From the NCBI RefSeq assembly GCF_003584015.1, contig NZ_QXFM01000007.1, forward strand, positions 1-64,000: 64,000 nt of DNA, in the 5' to 3' direction. The translations under genes and the position numbers were made by a program. The stretch comes from Aurantiacibacter xanthus (GTDB taxonomy: Bacteria > Pseudomonadota > Alphaproteobacteria > Sphingomonadales > Sphingomonadaceae). Of the stretch, positions 1 through 7,715 are shown piece after piece. The notes under the pieces are model-generated. The model was not told the DNA's origin, made no database searches, and saw only the letters and a list, made by a program, of their open reading frames with translations. Each line of letters starts with the position of its first letter. Positions within the stretch are counted from its first letter, which is position 1.

Positions 1-2
1 TG

Positions 3-93
3 CGGCCGTGACGGCATCGCCGGCCCGGTGGCGCCCCAGCGTCAGCAAGGCGGCATAGAGCGCGGTCGCCCGCTTGGCGGGCGAGACGCCATA
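3..93. repeat. 91-bp imperfect direct repeat, copy 1
   Basis: This segment recurs with about 85% identity at 1348-1438 in the same orientation. Both copies share the run GGCGGCATAGAGCGCGGTC. The two copies bracket the RES/Xre module, and copy 1 ends only a few bases past the toxin stop codon. Read on the minus strand both copies give a similar peptide (ALYAALL then RHRA), so they may be pieces of one older gene. I do not recognise that gene. Confidence 0.7.
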
Positions 94-99
94 TCCTGT

Positions 100-780
100 T
101 CAATCGAGGCTTTTCTTCTCATAGATGGTGGAGATGGCGCGACCGTCCCAGACATAGCAGAGATGACGTTCCTGTCTGCAATTCGACAGGAGCCGAGGCC
201 GGAAGACAGCCGCGCACTCGCCGCCCTCGTCCCGCACGCTCGCATAAACCACACCATCTGATCCGGCATCGCGCAAGGCCCGCCCCAGGTCCTGAGACAC
301 AGCATAGCTTGTGGGGTGATAATAGGCGGGATGGCTGTCGCGCATCGCGCGGATATCGTGAAGATCGGCGTCAAGGTCGACGGCATAGACCCGCACGTCG
401 ATCTCCTGCGCGGGTTCTTCAGTCGCTGCCAAAAAACGCGTGCGATGATGCCTGGTTTCCGCGATCGCGGTCTCGATGGTCAAACTGGCATAGAATACGC
501 CGTAGCTGCCATCGGTGAAGCGATCGCCTGCCGGGTTGAGATGGGTGAAGGCGGCCATGATCGGCGAGGTGCCCGGCCCCGCCACACGGTCCTCGGCCGG
601 CACCAAAGTCAGTTCTCCCACCTCCTCGCGCAGACGATCATTGGTCATCGCCTCAATCCGGAACACCGCCTCCAGGTCGGCCGGATCGGCGACCGCCTCG
701 AATAGCTCGATCGGGGGGAAACGGCTCGGGATGATCCGGTAGCAGGGTTGCCACCGGACAGCGGAGACGGGAATGGACAC
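100..780 (-). CDS. RES-domain toxin of a type II RES/Xre toxin-antitoxin system
   Basis: This protein of about 226 residues carries a RES domain. The family depletes NAD+ (MbcT type) or ADP-ribosylates host enzymes (ParT type), and the antitoxin neutralises it. The start RWQPCYRIIPSRFPPIELFE is typical of the family, and the central FYASLTIETAIAETRHH block carries the conserved Tyr and Glu. A longer ORF begins at 906, but its first 42 codons lie inside the antitoxin gene and do not resemble the family. The GTG at 780 lies two bases after the antitoxin stop and fits translational coupling, so I chose it. A degraded piece of a closely related toxin gene lies at 17857-17952. The domain assignment is firm; which NAD-related activity applies is inferred from family only. 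Confidence 0.88.
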   Translation of the reverse strand: MSIPVSAVRWQPCYRIIPSRFPPIELFEAVADPADLEAVFRIEAMTNDRLREEVGELTLVPAEDRVAGPGTSPIMAAFTHLNPAGDRFTDGSYGVFYASLTIETAIAETRHHRTRFLAATEEPAQEIDVRVYAVDLDADLHDIRAMRDSHPAYYHPTSYAVSQDLGRALRDAGSDGVVYASVRDEGGECAAVFRPRLLSNCRQERHLCYVWDGRAISTIYEKKSLD

Positions 781-782
781 GA

Positions 783-1169
783 TCAACCGCGCTGCGCGTC
801 GATATACTGGCGTACCACATAGAGGTCTGCGACATTGCCCGAGGACATCCGGTCGAGCGCTGAACGCCCGGCGAAGATCGGGGCCGTGTTGGGCTTGCGC
901 ACCCACTCGTCCGCCGTTTTGGGCAACAGGATATGCAGCCCCTTGTAGATGCCCATGACGTAGGAAATGCGCTCAAGCGCATCCTTGGAAAGGGCAGCAA
1001 TGGCACCCCGTTTCCAGGCCTGCAGCGTAGACCGGCTGTCGAGACCAAGCAGTCGCATCTGCTCCTGCTCCTTCAGCCCCCATGCCTCGGCGATGCGGAA
1101 GAAGGTCCGCAGCGCCGGACCGGTAAGGTCCTTACGATCCTTTGCTTTGACGACCGACGCGACAGCCAT
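783..1169 (-). CDS. Xre/MbcA/ParS-type antitoxin (DUF2384)
   Basis: This 128-residue protein is the cognate antitoxin of the downstream RES toxin. An Xre-like helix-turn-helix region covers roughly residues 20-75. It is followed by the C-terminal toxin-binding DUF2384 segment, whose signature GRSALDRMSSGNVADLY is near consensus. The start is supported by AAGGAG at 1180-1185, ten bases upstream of the ATG. The gene comes first in the operon and its stop is two bases from the toxin GTG, the usual antitoxin-first order. An inverted repeat at 1195-1217 upstream could be the operator for autoregulation, as is known for this family; that link is inference. Confidence 0.9.
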   Translation of the reverse strand: MAVASVVKAKDRKDLTGPALRTFFRIAEAWGLKEQEQMRLLGLDSRSTLQAWKRGAIAALSKDALERISYVMGIYKGLHILLPKTADEWVRKPNTAPIFAGRSALDRMSSGNVADLYVVRQYIDAQRG

Positions 1170-1194
1170 GATGCCTTGTCTCCTTTCAAGGCAG

Positions 1195-1217
1195 ATATGT
1201 TTATATTGTGAACATAT
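1195..1217. promoter_or_regulatory. Candidate operator of the RES/Xre operon
   Basis: The arms ATATGTT (1195-1201) and AACATAT (1211-1217) form a perfect 7-bp inverted repeat with a 9-bp spacer. It lies 26-48 bases upstream of the antitoxin start, in AT-rich DNA where the promoter should be. Xre-type antitoxins usually autorepress, so this is a plausible binding site. Confidence 0.45.
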
Positions 1218-1347
1218 GTCAAGATTGAGTGTATAATACGATCAATTCGTAATGACCAACCCATCACATGGCAGGACTGAATGAGGAAGTTCCACCCACA
1301 GACCGGGGCCGCACGCTGCCCTGGCACGCGTCCGTGATCGTCACCTT

Positions 1348-1438
1348 CGGCCGTGACGGCATAGCTGGCCCGGTGGCGCCGCAGCACCAGCAAGGCGGCA
1401 TAGAGCGCGGTCACCCACTCATGTGGGCGAGACGCCAT
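1348..1438. repeat. 91-bp imperfect direct repeat, copy 2
   Basis: This is the second copy of the segment at 3-93, in the same orientation. It lies in the gap between the antitoxin promoter and the MNT-HEPN gene. No intact gene was found between 1218 and 1740; this repeat and the unrelated one at 1582-1680 are the only structure I can support there. Confidence 0.7.
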
Positions 1439-1581
1439 GTACATGGGACAAGCCGCCGCCCTCTCACCACAAGTTCTCTGAGACAGTGGCGTGGCAACCA
1501 TGACGCCTGCGCAATCTGCTCCCAGCTGGCTCTGACCGGGATCGCTGGCGCTTCCCTTCTCCGCAACAACGCGCCACACTG

Positions 1582-1680
1582 ACCGTGGCTCTGCCCGGGT
1601 GGTCGGCGCTGTGTCCAGGCGGTTCGCGCTAAGGGCGTCGGCGGTTGTTTCCAAGCGACTTCTCAACGCCCGGGCGGGGC
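1582..1680. repeat. About 100-bp diverged direct repeat, copy 1 (left of MNT-HEPN)
   Basis: This segment aligns with 2889-2994 at roughly 70% identity. Shared blocks include CCGGGTGG, TGTCCAGGC, GGCGTCGGCG and the CCAAGCG/TTCTCA end. The two copies lie on either side of the MNT-HEPN gene. The identity estimate was made by eye. Confidence 0.55.
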
Positions 1681-1740
1681 TATCCATTGAGCCGCGGAGT
1701 CTTCAGCGATATGCTTGGGGCATTCGCCGATAGGACAAAT

Positions 1741-2658
1741 ATGCGCGTCGACCTCGATCATCTTCCCGAAGTACAGCAGGCCGAGCTTGCACGCGTCCGT
1801 GAGACGTTGATGACCGAGTTTTCGCAGGCGATTTCCGGCGCTACCCAGCCGTGGAAGCGCAACGGGCGCATTCTCAAGATCATCCTGTTCGGCAGTTATG
1901 CGCGCGACGATTGGGTCGATGAGCCGGAGAACGGTTATCAGTCGGATTTCGACCTGCTGATCATCGTCAATCACGACAGCCTGACCGACATTGCCGATTA
2001 TTGGTATATCGCCGAGGACAAGATCCTGCATGACCCGGCGATTGGCCGCCCGGTCAACATCATCGTCCACACGCTACAGGAGGTGAACCAGGCGCTCGAA
2101 CGCGGCGAGTATTTCTGGGTTGATATCGTCCGCGACGGCATCGTCCTTTATGAACTGCCCCACCACGCTCTGACCGCGCCCAAGCCGCTCGCCCCGATCG
2201 ACGCGTATGAGATGGCGAAACGGTATTTTGATGATCAGATACTGTCGGCAGACAACTGGCTTCAGATGGCGAAGCTTGCCCGGGAACAGGGCGACGAGCG
2301 CGATTGGCGCAACAAGGCCATATTCAATCTGCATCAAGCCACTGAAACGGCTTATGCCTGTTTCTTGCTGACCCGTACGCTCTACTTTCCACGCTCTCAC
2401 AACATCAAGTTTCTGCGCTCTCTGGCCGAGGACAAAGAGCCCCGTCTGATTGACGCATGGCCGCGTGAGACACGACTGGACCGCCGACGCTTCGAATTGC
2501 TCAAGCGTGCCTATGTCGAGGCGCGCTATTCCGCGAGCTTTGTGATAGACGCCGACGACCTGGACGCCGTTGCGTCATCAGTGAAGCAACTTCGCGATAT
2601 CGTTGAAGCGCTGTGCCATGAACGTCTGGCGCTGCTGCGAACTGATGCAGGCATCTGA
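1741..2658 (+). CDS. Nucleotidyltransferase and HEPN domain protein (MNT-HEPN fusion)
   Basis: This protein of 305 residues has an N-terminal minimal nucleotidyltransferase domain: GSY at residues 51-53, followed by SDFDLL at 68-73 with the two metal-binding aspartates. A C-terminal HEPN helical domain covers about residues 160-300. The start MRVDLDHLPE matches the usual beginning of this family and is preceded by AGGA. The ORF is open further upstream to 1645, but that extension is unlike the family. MNT and HEPN proteins often form toxin-antitoxin pairs in which the MNT partner AMPylates the HEPN RNase; fused forms like this one are common and uncharacterised. I see no clear R-x4-6-H RNase motif, so RNase activity is doubtful. 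Imperfect direct repeats flank the gene (1582-1680 and 2889-2994). Confidence 0.82.
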   Translation: MRVDLDHLPEVQQAELARVRETLMTEFSQAISGATQPWKRNGRILKIILFGSYARDDWVDEPENGYQSDFDLLIIVNHDSLTDIADYWYIAEDKILHDPAIGRPVNIIVHTLQEVNQALERGEYFWVDIVRDGIVLYELPHHALTAPKPLAPIDAYEMAKRYFDDQILSADNWLQMAKLAREQGDERDWRNKAIFNLHQATETAYACFLLTRTLYFPRSHNIKFLRSLAEDKEPRLIDAWPRETRLDRRRFELLKRAYVEARYSASFVIDADDLDAVASSVKQLRDIVEALCHERLALLRTDAGI

Positions 2659-3046
2659 CGGCGCGGCAGCACCACCCCATTCCGAGAACGGCGGGCGCCC
2701 CCGGGAAGCGGCAAGCCCATGCGGTAATGCGCGGCTCCTCAGTTCGTCTCTGTTATCCAAGGCCTTTCGGTGACATTTCTGGCTTTGATGGGCATGGCTT
2801 GCAGTTTGGCAAAGGCGGTATAGTCTGTTCGCGCGCCGCAATCAGGGCGGCGCCGAGGCGTGAGAACCTCGCTTGGGACAAGTCACCGGTTGCTTGCTGC
2901 GGCCGGGTGGCCGGCGTGCATGTCCAGGCTGTGCGCGGCTAAAGGCGTCGGCGCGTGTTTTCCCAAGCGCGTTCTCATCACCCGGCTTTCTAAAGGCCGA
3001 GCCTCGCTAGCGGAGGCCGGTCGATGGAGAAAACTGCAGGTTTCGA
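2659..3046. other. Intergenic region with an inverted-repeat-bounded unit
   Basis: No convincing gene lies in these 388 bases. TGAGAACCTCGCTTGGGA (2861-2878) and TCCCAAGCGCGTTCTCA (2961-2977) are near-perfect inverted repeats, giving a unit of about 117 bp that looks like a small palindromic element or MITE. A minus-strand reading frame that ends at about 2754 with a Cys-Pro-rich tail (LPNCKPCPSKPE) could be a gene remnant, but I cannot identify it. The ECF sigma promoter must lie near the right end. Confidence 0.45.
2889..2994. repeat. About 100-bp diverged direct repeat, copy 2 (right of MNT-HEPN)
   Basis: This partner of 1582-1680 largely overlaps the inverted-repeat unit at 2861-2977. 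Copy 1 has the matching CCAAGCGACTTCTCA end at its right side but only a weak counterpart of the left arm near 1479. Confidence 0.55.
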
Positions 3047-3646
3047 TTGTCTGGAGGGGTGGCGTTGCCGCCCCAGCCTGGCGTGCGAGTGAACCCGACC
3101 GAGACCGAGCGCCTTAACGCGGCCGCAGCGGACGCCGCTGACGAGGAAGTTCGGCAGGTGGCGGATGTGGCGGCGCTTTACGAGGCCGAGGCCCCGCGCT
3201 TGTGGCGGTTTTTCCGGCGGCGCACCGCGTCTCCCGACGAGGCGGAGGACCTCGTCCACGAAACCTTCACCCGGGCGCTGGGACAAGGTCCACGAACAAG
3301 GGTTCGCAATCCCGGTGGCTATCTGACGCGCATCGCCCAGAACCTGCTGCGCGACCGCGCTAAGATCGCCCGGAGGCGATCGGCTGATCTGCACGTGTCG
3401 GCCGATCCTGATCTTCCTGCCGGAACTGACCCGGTGCACCTGCTGGAGGTGCGCAACATGCTTGACCGGCTGGAGGTTGTCATGCTGGAGCTTCCCGAAA
3501 CCACACGGGAGGTTTTCATGGCACACCGCCTCGAAGGGCTAACTTATACCGAGATTGCAGGGCGCACCGGCCTCACGGTCAAGCAGGTCGAAAAGGCGAT
3601 CGCCCGCGCCATGGTCGCACTCGACCGCGGGCTTGGTCCGCGCTGA
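3047..3646 (+). CDS. ECF RNA polymerase sigma factor (FecI type)
   Basis: This sigma-70 family extracytoplasmic-function sigma factor has region 2 at about residues 44-105 (LWRFFRRRTASPDEAEDLVHETF, core and -10 recognition). Region 4 lies at about 135-195 and has the helix-turn-helix LEGLTYTEIAGRTGLTVKQV for the -35 element. The annotated TTG at 3047 gives 199 residues. GGAGGGG lies inside that extension, so a start at GTG 3059 or TTG 3065 is equally possible. The stop overlaps the FecR start by one base (TGATG), so the two are coupled. With FecR and the downstream FecA-type receptor it forms a cell-surface signalling unit; the expected target is the receptor/isopeptidase operon of the lasso locus. 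That target is inferred from gene order. Confidence 0.9.
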   Translation: MSGGVALPPQPGVRVNPTETERLNAAAADAADEEVRQVADVAALYEAEAPRLWRFFRRRTASPDEAEDLVHETFTRALGQGPRTRVRNPGGYLTRIAQNLLRDRAKIARRRSADLHVSADPDLPAGTDPVHLLEVRNMLDRLEVVMLELPETTREVFMAHRLEGLTYTEIAGRTGLTVKQVEKAIARAMVALDRGLGPR

Positions 3647-4659
3647 TGGCGCCGCCACCGCCGGAAACTTCGCCGGACGACGACGTACGTCTTGCGGCCG
3701 CCGAATGGTTCGCACGGATGCGTAGCCCCGACGCCGAGCGGCATCGCGCTGAATTCGACACCTGGTATCGCGCGGATCCCGCCCATGCAGCCGCCTATAA
3801 CCGGATGCGACTTCGGTGGGACCAAGGCAGACTCGTCGGCCATACGCCTTCGGGACAGGGGCGAAAGGGGCTGCCCGCCCCACCCCGCCGCCGCTTTCGG
3901 CTCCGCGCTCTCGCGCTCGCGGCGACGCTCGCCGCAATGCTGGTGCTCGGCGCGGTGCTCATTTCGGCTTGGAGTACGTTGCCGGATGCAGGTCCGGGCG
4001 TGCAGATCGCTGCCAGCGATACCCTTGAAACCCCGCGCGGGGATATCAGACGCGTGTCGCTCGCCGATGGCTCTGTGGTTACGCTCGACAGCGACAGCCG
4101 CATTTCCGTAGCCTTCTCGTCTGGCGAGCGACGATTGCGCCTCGTTGCCGGACGCGCCCGCTTCGAAGTCGCGCATGATGCCGGCCGCCCCTTCATCGTC
4201 GCGGCAGGCGGCGGCGAAGTCGTTGCGACCGGCACCCGGTTCGACGTCTCGCTGATCGGCGGCCGGCCGCGCGTGCGGCTGATCGAAGGCTCGGTCGAGG
4301 TTCGCCGATCGAAGTCCGGCGCGGCGGGTGATGCTGCGGCCCCTGCGGTGCGATTGAAGCCGGGACAAATGGCTTTGGTCGATAGGCCCGCGTCGCCTGA
4401 GACCGCACCAGCTGCAGGGGAAAGCTGGGTCTCGGGAACGCTGAGCTTCGAAAACGCGCCGCTTGAGAACGTGCTTGCCGAAGCCAATCGCTACGCCGCC
4501 CGCCAGGTCCGGCTTGGCGACCCCGGGCTCGGCAAGCTGCGCTTTACCGGAGGCTTCCGCGCCGGCGATCCCGACCAGCTGGCACAGGCGCTGGCCACTG
4601 CTTTCGGATTACGCGTCGACCATGATCCGCAAGGCAATGCGGTACTCATGCGCCCCTGA
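3646..4659 (+). CDS. FecR-family anti-sigma factor
   Basis: This 337-residue inner-membrane regulator has a cytoplasmic N-terminal FecR_N/DUF4880-type segment (AAEWFARMRSPDAERHRAEFDTWYRADPAHAAAY, residues about 18-51). One transmembrane helix follows at 88-109, then the periplasmic FecR domain (ETPRGDIRRVSLADGSVVTLDSDS, from about 123). The C-terminal secretin/TonB short N-like part (SFENAPLENVLAEANRYAARQVRL) would contact the receptor's signalling domain. The ATG overlaps the sigma-factor stop by one base. By family role it holds the sigma factor until the outer-membrane receptor binds its ligand. The neighbouring TonB receptor has the matching N-terminal signalling domain, which supports a complete three-part system. 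Confidence 0.9.
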   Translation: MAPPPPETSPDDDVRLAAAEWFARMRSPDAERHRAEFDTWYRADPAHAAAYNRMRLRWDQGRLVGHTPSGQGRKGLPAPPRRRFRLRALALAATLAAMLVLGAVLISAWSTLPDAGPGVQIAASDTLETPRGDIRRVSLADGSVVTLDSDSRISVAFSSGERRLRLVAGRARFEVAHDAGRPFIVAAGGGEVVATGTRFDVSLIGGRPRVRLIEGSVEVRRSKSGAAGDAAAPAVRLKPGQMALVDRPASPETAPAAGESWVSGTLSFENAPLENVLAEANRYAARQVRLGDPGLGKLRFTGGFRAGDPDQLAQALATAFGLRVDHDPQGNAVLMRP

Positions 4660-4772
4660 CCCGACAGGGATCGCGAAAAAATATTGTGCGCGCCCCGGGG
4701 GGGGGAACCCGCGCCGCTGTCGTCATGTCCCCCAAGCGATCCGCACGGTGCGGGCGCGGGGGAATTAGTGGC

Positions 4773-7715
4773 ATGGGGCTTTGCGGATATCACTTGGTTC
4801 AGTTGGGAGTTTCGGCGGTCGCCATGTGCATGGCGATGCCCGCATGCGCACAGAGTGGCGAGCGGCAGCAATATGACCTGCCGGCGCAGGACCTCGCGCG
4901 CTCGGTCCGCGACGTGGTCGATCAGTCGGGCGCGACGATCGTTGCGTCCGCCGACATGCTCGGGGGACTGCGCGCGCCTGCATTGCGCGGTGATTTCACC
5001 CCCGAGCAAGCACTCGCCCGGCTAATCGCCAACACGCCCTTGATGGTCGCACGCGTCGGTGACGCCCTTGTCCTTCAGCATGTCCCTGCCGACCGGGTGC
5101 AGTCCTCGGCGGCAGCGGGTGCCGGTGACGACGAAATCCTCGTCACCGGCACCCGCATTCGCGGTCGGGCGCCTGCGGGCGCGGCGGTCACGACGATCGA
5201 CCGCCGTGACATCGAACAAAGCGGCTATGGGACGACGCAGCAGATCCTCCAGGCGCTGCCGCAGAATTTCGGGGGCGGACCTAACGAGACCACCATCGAG
5301 ACCAATCGCGGCAATGCCTCACTCAATCAAAATTATGGGTCCGGGGTTAATCTCCGTGGGCTCGGTACCGGATCGACGCTCGCTCTGCTCAACGGAGAAC
5401 GCCCTCCGATGGCCGGTTTTGCCGGTGCTTTCACTGATCTTTCGATGATCCCGACGATCTCCATCCAGCGCATCGAGATCCTGCCTGACGGTGCCTCCGC
5501 GCTCTACGGATCCGATGCGGTCGCGGGCGTGGTCAACATCATTCCCCGAACTCAGTTCGAAGGGTTGGAGGCTACCGCCCGCTACGGGCTCGCCGATGGC
5601 TTCGATGAGCTTCAGGCAGGCGCCATCGGTGGCAAGCGCTGGCAAAGTGGCAATTTCGTCATCGCCTATGATTTTTACCGACGCGACCGCCTGGCGGTCG
5701 CCGATCGATCCTATATAAGTGAAGACTTGCGTAGGTTCGACGGCGGCGGAGACTATCGGGCGAACTACGCCAATCCCGGTACCATCGTTTCCGGCGGCCA
5801 GACTTTTGCGATCCCCGCTGGACAGGACGGTGGCAATCTCGCCGCGTCGGACCTCGCAGCAGGAACACAGAACCTGCAGGACCAATGGTTGGGCGCGGAC
5901 GCGCTACCGTTTCAGGAACGCCACGCGCTGTTTGCGGCCATGCAGCAGGAACTCGCGCCAAACCTTGAATTCTACGCCCAGGCGCTGTTCGGCAGTCGCC
6001 AGTTCGATCGGCGTCTCCGCGCCTCAAGCAACAACGCGCTGCGCACCGTCCCGGTCACCAACCCCTTCTATATTGATCCGATCGGCACCAACCAACCAAT
6101 CCAGGTCAGGTACAGCTTCGTTGAGGATCTGGGACCGGAGACGCTGCGCGGTCGATCAGAAGCACTCGGCGCCAGTTCTGGACTCCGGTTGGACGTCGGG
6201 AAATGGTCATTCGACGCGCATGCGACCTATGGCACGCAGCGCGAAGACTCGGTCTTCTACAATCGGGTCAATACCGCTCGCCTTGCCGCAGCACTCGCCG
6301 ACACGAACCCCGCGACGGCCTACAACCTCCTCGGCGACGGAGCGAACACCAATCCGATAACGATTGATTCCATCCGGGGAAGCACCAGTGACAGCGGGCG
6401 TTACACGATGGTGTCTGGACTAGTGCGTGCTGATGGCCCGCTGTTCCGGCTTCCCGCTGGTGATGCTCAGCTCGCTCTAGGAGGCGAATACCGACATGAG
6501 CGGTTTCGCGACAGTCCCGCGATCAGCGATACAACAACGTTGACCCCCGTCGAGCTTGCGCCGACGCCGATGCCCGACCCGCGGCGGGTCACCGCCGGCT
6601 ATGCCGAGCTTCTCCTGCCGTTGGCGGCTCCGGACCTCGGTCTTGTCGGAGTGCGACGGCTCGATCTGTCGGCGGCGGTGCGCTTCGAGCATTACAGCGA
6701 CTTCGGAGACACAACCAATCCTAAACTAGGACTATCCTGGCAGCCCTTTGAGGGTCTGACCTTGCGCGGAACCTGGGGTACCTCTTTCCGCGCGCCGACT
6801 TTCAACGACCTGCGCCCGGACCTGGCATCTCCGCTTCAGTTTGCGATCGGCCTTACTGACCCGACATCGCCAACCGGCATTACCTATGCGCTGATTCTGC
6901 GCGGCACGGTTCCGGACCTCGGGCCCGAACGTGCGACCAGCTGGACCGCGGGATTCGATTTCGAACCTAGTTTTCTCGCTGGGCTGACCGCCCGATTGAC
7001 CTATTTCGATATCGACTATCGCGACAGGATCGCCAGTCCGGCCTCCGAAACGCTGAATTTTCTTATAAACCGGGCGACCTACGCCTCGATCATCGATGCC
7101 TCTCCTGACCCGGCAACTGTCGCGGCCTATTTCTCGGGGCCAGGCTATGTAGCATTGTTTCCGATAACAGCGTCTCAGGTGACGACAATCATCGACGCCC
7201 GGACCCAGAATCTTGCCAGGCAAAATCTTAACGGATTCGATTTCGATCTCGCTTATCGCAGCGAGTTCGCCGACGGTTCGCTGGAAGTGGGAGTCGGTGG
7301 CAGCTGGCTTTCAGGCTTTCGCCAGGCGCTGACCGGGGATGCGCCGGAGATCGACATTCTTGATACGCTCGGCAACCCCGTCGATCTGCGGTTCCGCAGC
7401 CGTGCCAGCTACTCGGGAAAGCGCTTCGGTGCGGCGTTGGTCGTCAATTATGTCGACGGCTATGAGAACCGCAGCGACGCCGTGCCGCAACAGGTCGACG
7501 CCTGGGTCACTGTTGACGCACAGCTCAGCTATCGCCTCGCTGCTGATCACGGGCCGCTGGCAGGCACAACGCTTGCCCTGAGCGCGAGCAATCTGCTCGA
7601 CAATGATCCTCCCTTCACCGTCAATAATCTCGGACTCACAACGATCGGTTATGATCCGGAGAATGCGAGCCCGGTGGGACGTGTTGTCGCGCTCCAGGTA
7701 ACCAAAACATGGTAA
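4773..7715 (+). CDS. FecA-type TonB-dependent outer-membrane receptor with STN signalling domain
   Basis: This protein of 980 residues, from the ATG at 4773, has a signal peptide with cleavage likely after ACA26. An STN/secretin-like signalling domain lies at about 33-100 (QQYDLPAQDLARSVRDVVDQ), followed by the TonB box region EILVTGTRI. The plug (TTIDRRDIEQSGYGTTQQIL to GVVNIIPR) and a long beta-barrel end in a terminal aromatic residue (KTW). The frame is open to a GTG at 4686; I prefer 4773 because GGGGGA lies nine bases upstream and the signal peptide begins there. It follows fecR and overlaps the isopeptidase start. Receptors in isopeptidase-containing lasso clusters are thought to import a lasso peptide or its cargo; ligand identity here is unknown. 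Confidence 0.92.
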   Translation: MGLCGYHLVQLGVSAVAMCMAMPACAQSGERQQYDLPAQDLARSVRDVVDQSGATIVASADMLGGLRAPALRGDFTPEQALARLIANTPLMVARVGDALVLQHVPADRVQSSAAAGAGDDEILVTGTRIRGRAPAGAAVTTIDRRDIEQSGYGTTQQILQALPQNFGGGPNETTIETNRGNASLNQNYGSGVNLRGLGTGSTLALLNGERPPMAGFAGAFTDLSMIPTISIQRIEILPDGASALYGSDAVAGVVNIIPRTQFEGLEATARYGLADGFDELQAGAIGGKRWQSGNFVIAYDFYRRDRLAVADRSYISEDLRRFDGGGDYRANYANPGTIVSGGQTFAIPAGQDGGNLAASDLAAGTQNLQDQWLGADALPFQERHALFAAMQQELAPNLEFYAQALFGSRQFDRRLRASSNNALRTVPVTNPFYIDPIGTNQPIQVRYSFVEDLGPETLRGRSEALGASSGLRLDVGKWSFDAHATYGTQREDSVFYNRVNTARLAAALADTNPATAYNLLGDGANTNPITIDSIRGSTSDSGRYTMVSGLVRADGPLFRLPAGDAQLALGGEYRHERFRDSPAISDTTTLTPVELAPTPMPDPRRVTAGYAELLLPLAAPDLGLVGVRRLDLSAAVRFEHYSDFGDTTNPKLGLSWQPFEGLTLRGTWGTSFRAPTFNDLRPDLASPLQFAIGLTDPTSPTGITYALILRGTVPDLGPERATSWTAGFDFEPSFLAGLTARLTYFDIDYRDRIASPASETLNFLINRATYASIIDASPDPATVAAYFSGPGYVALFPITASQVTTIIDARTQNLARQNLNGFDFDLAYRSEFADGSLEVGVGGSWLSGFRQALTGDAPEIDILDTLGNPVDLRFRSRASYSGKRFGAALVVNYVDGYENRSDAVPQQVDAWVTVDAQLSYRLAADHGPLAGTTLALSASNLLDNDPPFTVNNLGLTTIGYDPENASPVGRVVALQVTKTW

